Below are positions 57,252-64,000 of a stretch of DNA of 64,000 nt, piece by piece. Origin of the DNA: Parelaphostrongylus tenuis (Eukaryota > Nematoda > Chromadorea > Rhabditida > Metastrongylidae). A model generated the notes under the pieces. The model made no database searches, had not been told where the DNA came from, and was given only the letters and a program-made list of their open reading frames with translations. Where the stretch lies: contig JAHQIW010000409.1 of assembly GCA_019055375.1 (NCBI GenBank), positions 62,001 to 126,000 on the forward strand, written 5' to 3'. Positions within the stretch are counted from its first letter, which is position 1. Each line of letters starts with the position of its first letter. The translations under genes and the position numbers were made by a program.

Positions 57252-59968
57252 TTATGGCTTGACGATATAATTTATAAATGGAAAACCTAAACATACCAAA
57301 CCTAGAACAAAGTTTTTTCTACACACCGCAAAAACACCTAGGAATTTTCGCGAAATGAAATAAAAATTTGTATTAAAGTTACAAAAATACGCCCGAAAAC
57401 GCGCAGAGTGTGCAAATATATAGCACAAGAAGTTCTGACATTTTTCAGACAATTTAGCAGTAAAAAAACTACATAAAGAAATAAATTCATTCAATCAAAG
57501 AGATATTCACGTTTATAGATTGTCAACTACAACAGCAAACTTAAAACTTTATAGCACTCTCCTAGAATTACCCCCTTACTACATGTTTACGAAGTCGCTT
57601 GCAAAATTTTCAATGATGCTCGCACAGATTCTACCGCATTTTCCTTTCAAGCGGTGTCAAAGCCGTTTCAAGCGCGTCTACGCTGATGTAGCGAGTAGCC
57701 ATGACTCGTTTCTCCAGTATGGCCCTCACAAAGTAATCCAATGAGTGGGATTGGGAGTGTTTAACTGTCAAATGTCCTTGCACCAGAAGCTTGAGAACTG
57801 CTCTTGACGGATGACATTCGTTTGGAGGGCCGAATGTGCAGGACCCCAATTACGATGAAGAGTAAATCGAATGGTGCCAAGGTGTTGAGTACTCCAACGT
57901 TCCAGTACGCTTCGTAAATCTTGTTGCTGATAACAGATAGCTTTCATTTTGACGTTTTTGTTGACGAAGACTAGCGGATTCTTTCCGGTGGCGCCAGCCC
58001 CTACCATTACAGAGGCCGGGAGCTGAATGCGACCTAAGGTTTCAGCTTCTGCGGACTTCTGCTGACCCTTTTTGAGAAGTTAGTGTCGTGTCTGGCAACT
58101 GTGAATTGCTTCAACCATGAATATCTCTTATCCGTAAAAAGCATCTTGGACAAACGAGCAACATCTATCAAGCGAAACATTCAGGGAGCCTTTGAAAACC
58201 GTTCTTCTTTCAGCTTTTTATTTAGAAAATGAGCATGATCGATTTTGTAACTGCGCAACTTCAGCTTATTTCAGACAACGCTTTGGAGTCCACGCTGGTT
58301 CCGAGCTTACGAGTCAGTTTGCGCATCGAGCGCTTTAGATTTCGTTGAACATGGCCTTCTGAACTGAATGGACCTTCTGAAATTTGTCAGGAGTAGGTGA
58401 AGTGTTGAACGAGCTTTACGTGGACGGTCCTGATACCCTCCGGTCTCTTGAGACGTTCAGCGCTCTATAGGGACTTGCTGGTTTGAAAGCAGTGAATTTC
58501 AATAGTGTCGGTCGTTTTCATTTCCGTCTTGTGCAATTCAACTACTGCAATGCATTGGTTTTTACAATCTATAACTTGAGCGCACCCTAAAAAGAGGCAA
58601 AGAAATAAAACAGATTCTGGACCAAAATTGAACAAGGAGTTCGACAAACTTATCACATTGACAAGAAAATATTATATCGATGCTGAAATTAACAAAATAC
58701 AAAATTATCAGAACTATTTGAGCACCTTGCATACTTTTACTGCCACATAACACTGAAAACTTTTACAAGGTAAATGTAGAACAGAGAAATTATTGAGATT
58801 TAAACTACCAAATGGTTGTAAGAAAGACAAAAACGTGCTGTCCTAAAGGAGAAAATGCACATATGTATCGGATTACTAACGTTTGCTTATTGTCTTTCCC
58901 TTCATTTTCCACCTACTGAAAAGCGCTTATCGAAAACATGTACTAAACTGATGAAATTTGTCCACAGGAGAGGAGGAGAGGAAGGATTGGCTACACTTTC
59001 CCTCTTGCCTGGTTTTATATGAAACCTAAGAGTGAATTAAACTTGGGAAACAGCTAGTATTTATCAAAAATCATCATGCATACTGTATTCGATACTAGTT
59101 CATCGATAACTCTCACTATAACTAAATTTTTATCAATCATTCGTTTATTTCCGATTGTTCAGAGGTGGCGTGCGTGAGAAAAAATTGAGTACTTATGGAT
59201 AGTGGAAGAATTCTGAGGTGTAAAGAGCAAACGTTGTTGAATAAAAGGCTTAGAACATCGCCATTATACACATACGGCATCGCTACATCAGCATTATACT
59301 ATTGGTTGAAAACATGCGTTTTTAGAAAAGTCTTCTCGATACTTTCCTCTATCCGCACCCATATTCAAGAAAGGTATTTTACCCCTTTCCGATCTTTTAG
59401 TAATTATTGGACAGCTGAAATATCGAAAATCTAGAGAAAGTGGTTAATTTTTCAACTCGTTTTTATATTATAATGCAGAGGTGAAGTAGAATTTTCTTCC
59501 ACACTCGAGCATCTTTTGCTGTGCAGTATTTTTATTTAGACTTTCAATATCCATTCGATAGCGCAAATCTCGGCGATCTCATTAATAAGGTTGGCTGTTG
59601 AGAAGGACATTTTAATGCGTTGTTACACATAAAAGTTTATCGCGTTTCACTCGGTGCTGTGTCGATCGTGCGATGCGCGCCGAGTGTAAAACACAATAAT
59701 CCTTTAGCTGTGACGACGCACTAAGAAGTCGTTCTCAAAAACTAAGCATGTTCTTGTATTTTTTAACACTTGCTCTAACAAATGGGTGTGAAAGCCTGAG
59801 AGGAAAGCCGTGCCTAACGAACAATACTCAGATGTGCAACACAGTTCTGTTCTTGTTGATACAGCTCGCAAACAGGCTTTTTCGAAAGGTAAGCACACCA
59901 TTGAAATTGTCAAGACTTAAGCTTTTGATTTGTTATTGAGCAACACAGGTTTGATGCTAATGTTGCAG
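57252..59968. repeat. Segmental duplication, copy B, first block
   Basis: Same orientation as 40775-43508, about 16.5 kb downstream, with scattered single-base changes and small indels. Confidence 0.9.
57545..58460 (-). pseudogene. Dead mariner transposase, copy B
   Basis: Peptides GATGKNPLVFVNKNVKMKAI, HRNWGPAH and SHSLDYFVRAILEKRVMATR match copy A, including the Asn in place of the second catalytic Asp. Shared defects show that the duplication followed the loss of activity. The C-terminal part differs slightly (ends LTPLERKMR). Confidence 0.8.
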
Positions 59969-61018
59969 TCCCTTAAAGGTTAACCCTTTGAGGAACAGCC
60001 TTGATAAGCAGGCGGCCTCGCGCCATCGATTGCTCGGAACTCGCAAGTGCGGCATTTGCGTATTTGTGCAGGGATGTCATGCTGTCTGCGTCTGCTTTCC
60101 GACGAAGCGAGATAGCGCCATCACGGTAGTTCAGTGAGACTGTGAGTAAAGTCAGGTGATAAAAAAGGCAGAGAATAGTGCGCTATGGGTTTGCACAACC
60201 AATTCCATAGAAGCCAGAGGTTGTAACTTACAGCAAATGGCAAGGTTATGCGAAAGCAATCACAAAACAAGACTTAATTGACAAAAATGATTTTCCAGAG
60301 TGCAGTATTCGATGGATCTCAACTATGAACATTACTCAGCGTTACAATTTTTGTCATTTCACGCGCTCTACTTATTCCTTTTAGTCCACTATGCTCTCGA
60401 GATGATTTCGTTTACTTTATTCACTTCTCATCTCTATCTATAACTTCAATGAGACCATGTTTAGGTTGCTTGGGAGGGCCCATCAGTACATATCCCTCTT
60501 TCCTCTCCTTAAGAGATGCGTCAATATCTGCCCTTCACAATGACTTGCGGCGACCTAGATATACACTAAAATTATCTTTGTACGGCTTTTTCAATAATAA
60601 TCCATCATTTCATGAAAATAATGTTCCCTCAAGCCTGAGCTTGTCTCCTCGCATCTGTCATTTCGAAAGTCTTCGGACGCCGTAGCAGGCAGCTCGGCGC
60701 GTCTGTGCAGGGATGTCATACTGTCTGCGCCAGCTTCCCACGGGCCGCGCTTGCATTTCCATGAGAGGCAACTTCGCCATTACAGTAGCTGAGTGAAATT
60801 TGAATCTGCGTGGCACAGCGCGAAAGGTGCCGTTTGGTCTCTGAAGAGTTAAGCGAAGTTCTTAGTGAAATAATGAGGCCCTAAAAATGTGATCTAAAAG
60901 TTCTGTGGTATTTGCTGAACTCCCACCTCACATTCTGGGCTGTTAGTTATTGCACAGATGTGTGCAGGCGCAATATTGTTGATATCATGTAAAGAGCAGA
61001 ATGCATTGGAGAGACAGA
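59969..61018. repeat. Segmental duplication, copy B, second block
   Basis: Matches 44584-45627. It joins directly to the first block at GTTGCAG/TCCCTTAAAGG, without the 1,075-base insert. Confidence 0.85.
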
Positions 61019-61019
61019 T

Positions 61020-62090
61020 ATACCACTTTAAGTTTGCATAAAAAGCCCTCTGGATGGTAGATTGAAAATTAGGAAACTACATCTTTAGATACACATAGGA
61101 CACAAAAGCATAACGTCAGTGAATTTGGAATATCTACCACGATTGTGACGCAAAGCACACATACATCAACGCGTGAAGCACTTTAAGCGTTTGAATAAAC
61201 GATAAAATTTCAAACATGGTCTGAAAAAACGAATGCTCACTATTGCCTAGAATTTTCTTCTTCGTTGGTTCTTTTCAGCTGAACTTGGGGTTATACAAAG
61301 AGGTCGGTAATCATCGAGTAATTCAAATATTTTGGCACAATGTACGTTCAGGCTCTGAACGAGACCAAGTCGCCGAAACGTTAGCTATCGATTTCTATCA
61401 CCTTGTCATTACAAACCTCGCGTCGGTTAAGCAAGACTAGTCTTCAAAACATTCAGTACATGTGTATCACTGAGAGTACATCCACGTTTATGCGATTTTC
61501 CCATAAGGCGCGCATTTTTCAGTAAACTTTCAGTAGCCATTCTATAGCTGAATGAATCGGGGTTTTGATATTGTGTTTGTTATCCAGAACCGCTTCAAGT
61601 AAGCTGTATCAACGAAGAGAAAGCTACGTTTTTTCTTTGGAGTGTGTAGTGTATTTTGCATTCGTGTTTGATTAGTAAATACCGAGACGACTATCTATTA
61701 ATCTCGGCATAGTTCGAATTTTAGGCAGCGCTTAATAGCTGCACTTATTTCGTTAGAGATAGAAGACAGGAGGAAAGGAACCTTATTTTCGCCAGACTTG
61801 TCGTTTGGGGTATAGAATATCCCCTAAATCTAACCTAGGAAGCTCCTACAGTATCGTAGCCAGTAGAGATGGCTATTTTTCGCTCCAAGCTTGGAGATTC
61901 CACCGTGTGTCCTTTTCCTGTGCACACATTGATCGCTCTTCGCAACGTGTTCTTCAGAAGCGCGCGTTTATATGTGGAGGATAGGTGATAGGTAATGAAC
62001 CATGATGTTTTTGCTGCTTGGTTTTCAGTATCATTTTGTATTGTAGGAGTTTTTGGACAGGTTGACCCGAACGTTTAGAAAAGGGAGCCA
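61020..62090. other. Non-coding, repeat-derived
   Basis: No gene recognised. CGTCAGTGAATTTGG and GAACGAGACCAAGTCGCCGA at 61350 resemble retroelement-end motifs; cassette repeat pieces at 61520-61640. Confidence 0.35.
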
Positions 62091-62960
62091 ATTTGTTTTC
62101 GCTTTCCTACAGGTTAACTTTATGTTCTCTGACTGGCTGTTCAGCAATTCAGAGCATGTGTCCATCTCCTCTCGGGTTGAGCAGACGACAAAGCACTCAT
62201 CTACGTACCTACACTAGAGTAACGGCCGGAGTCGATTACTGGGCTCTCCACTTTAGACATAAAGGTCTATGCTCACAAACAACAAGTCTGGTGAAAATGA
62301 GGTTTCTTTCCTCCTGCATTCTAGCTTTAACGACAGCTATTAAATGCAAAGTTTGTCCAAACGGCAGAGACGGCGACTGTATGAGATCGTGTGTTATTTA
62401 CCTAATCTCTTGCGAGGTATGCGGCGATGAGTACATTGGCAAAACGGGTAGGCCACTATTCCTCGTGTGAAAGTGCACCTAGTTGGGTTACGCAACTGTG
62501 ATCCAAAAGCTCCACTAGGCACGCATCGGGACCAAAAACATGCAGGAGTAGTGTTCGGCATCGAATTCACGATCCTCGCACAGGAATCAAAAAACATCTG
62601 CGAGTGAAACCTTAGAAGCCTTTTATATACAAAGCAAAGGCCCGAAAATGAACCGAAAAGAGGAGTGCTCGTAATCACGCGTGACCTTGAATCATACCTC
62701 AGGCTAAACTTCCCGACCTGAGTTAGGCACAGCCCACTGATGTAATGACCTTAAGCGGCTGGTCTTCAGTTAATAATTGGTAGACCCCAACATCAAAGGT
62801 TGCTTTAGAATGGAGTTTTTACCATGCAATCCAAAATTCATTTCTAACGTTTTCTGCTAGGATTATGGAGGTTTTGGCTTAGTGGCTTGTGGATCAATGT
62901 GAGTGATCTTTCCAGGCTCCGAAGAAGGCGACGTGTCGAATCGTTAGCCACCTCGAATAT
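62090..62960 (+). mobile_element. Penelope-like retroelement remnant, GIY-YIG endonuclease end
   Basis: A frame to 62467 ends with KCKVCPNGRDGDCMRSCVIY followed by LISCEVCGDEYIGKTGRPL: cysteine pairs then the GIY-YIG-like IYLIS..YIGKTGR core typical of Penelope-like element endonucleases. Past the stop, broken frames keep EALFI-type AFYIQSKGPKMNRKEE (near 62615-62660). GAAGAAGGCGACGTGTCGAA at 62921 gives the common 3' peptide SEEGDVSNR in one frame. The reverse transcriptase part is missing or unrecognisable. Confidence 0.65.
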
Positions 62961-62999
62961 TGTATACTCAAGCTGCATTACTAACTGTATTGTTGTATG

Positions 63000-64000
63000 C
63001 TTCGCTAATATTCAATAAATGATATTAATAACATCTCGAAATGGCTAAATAGTAGAAAATACTTATTCGTTTGGTTAGTTTCTCACCAAACAGAGGTTTT
63101 TGACCAACCTTTCAGTAATCGTTCAATAGCTTGAGAGACGGCAATCCAAAACAAGAATCTAATTTTGAAATAGAGCTTTTTATTGCGCTTTAGCAACGGC
63201 GAAGAGATACACGTTTTGCGTTTCTCGAGATCAAGTGTGCCAACAATGCTACACTGGCTTTTCGTGGTTTTCTCGTCGAGCACATGTTTTCACTAGAAAT
63301 TCCAAGTAGTCATTGGATAGTTGGAAAATTCAAATACTAGACTTGGTTTCTGGAAGAGCTTTTTGTTGCGGTAGGAAGGTGAGAAATTTACGGTGTACCT
63401 GCGGAGTGTATAGTGTGGTTTGCACTTTTTTTGCCTGCCTTTTTCGCCAGACAAAGTGTTTTGCCAGAGTTTTGACCATCTTTCGATAGATTGAGAAATG
63501 CGGTCTCGGACGTGCTCTTTATAAAAGTCTTTTCAATGCGCATTAGTAACGACACAAAGAAAATTACGTTATATCTTTGCTGTTTATTATTTGCAACACT
63601 GGCGCCTGTGCTTGGCTTTTTATAGATATTTTATGGTATTTACACTACTTATGGTAGAGAAAAATCTCTATAATCGCGGATCTTAGTTCGAATTCATAGA
63701 GTGCAGCACAAACGAAAAAAGGCTACGATTTGCGCTCAAAGTTACTCATTGAATTGAAATTGAAAAGCCAATATCTACAGAACGATTAAATAAAGTCTTT
63801 TTACAGTCACGTCAGGCTTAAAATTTCTTACGAAATGGAGAGAAATTTTCTGAATAAATATTAATCTCACGTTTCTTCGGTGCGATAATTTTAGCTGTGC
63901 GCAGCATCATCAGAGGGAGCGCCATTTTCAATATTTGGTTGGAAATTTTTGTGCACCGAGGGAATGTTCATATATCTTTAATGTTCTGATACAACACGAT
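63000..64000. other. No gene recognised; cassette repeats
   Basis: AT-rich DNA with cassette pieces (ATCGTTCAATAGCTTGAGAG, AGCTTTTTATTGCGC, GACCATCTTTCGATAGATTG). Confidence 0.4.

Noticed and set aside
61345..61390. Hammerhead-ribozyme-like core (CTGAA..GA..CGAAACG), also near 1775 and 62921
   Set aside because: The CUGANGA core or a proper stem II is missing in each case when pairing is checked by hand. An Infernal search with Rfam hammerhead models would settle it.

Overview
The window reads as nuclear DNA of a nematode, most likely a strongylid (clade V, hookworm-like) parasite; the species cannot be told from the sequence. Signs are short phase-consistent introns with TTTTCAG-type acceptors, acceptor-like sites just upstream of start codons with no local donor (spliced-leader trans-splicing), and a dense load of decayed RTE, mariner and Penelope-like elements plus small tRNA-derived and palindromic repeats. 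There is no bacterial, viral or CRISPR-like content. Genes were assembled by hand from exon peptides, splice sites and reading phase.

Layout. 0.3-2.7 kb: a small four-exon gene for a Pro/Ser-rich basic protein of unknown function. 2.7-12 kb: repeats, namely an eroded RTE LINE, palindromic MITEs, a mariner fossil and a 320-bp tandem array ending in an inverted arm. 12.06-33.35 kb: a 37-exon gene for a full-length ABCC (MRP4-like) exporter of about 1,336 codons, TMD1-NBD1-TMD2-NBD2, with introns inflated by SINEs and MITEs. 34-40.7 kb: no gene; tRNA-like repeats, a mariner fragment, a second palindromic MITE and a 2.8-kb degenerate 32-bp minisatellite. 40.8-45.6 kb and 57.3-61.0 kb: two direct copies of one segment, each with the same dead mariner transposase, flanking the next block. 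51.8-55.4 kb: a GC-rich CRE/E2F-like promoter region and a four-exon SUMO gene with a GG-HH end. 56.6-57.0 kb: two prolidase exons on the minus strand, apparently a gene fragment. 62-63 kb: remains of a Penelope-like GIY-YIG element.

The best-supported genes are the ABC transporter and SUMO, both on the plus strand and functionally unrelated. The transporter keeps all catalytic motifs, but carries one extra base in exon 6, one missing base in exon 20 and a CG in place of an AG acceptor before exon 32, so it is either freshly damaged or misassembled. I found no convincing new gene system. The most unusual content is in the repeats: TIR-flanked tRNA-like miniature elements (one a head-to-head palindrome), palindromic mariner-derived MITEs, the 32-bp minisatellite, and the duplication bracketing SUMO.
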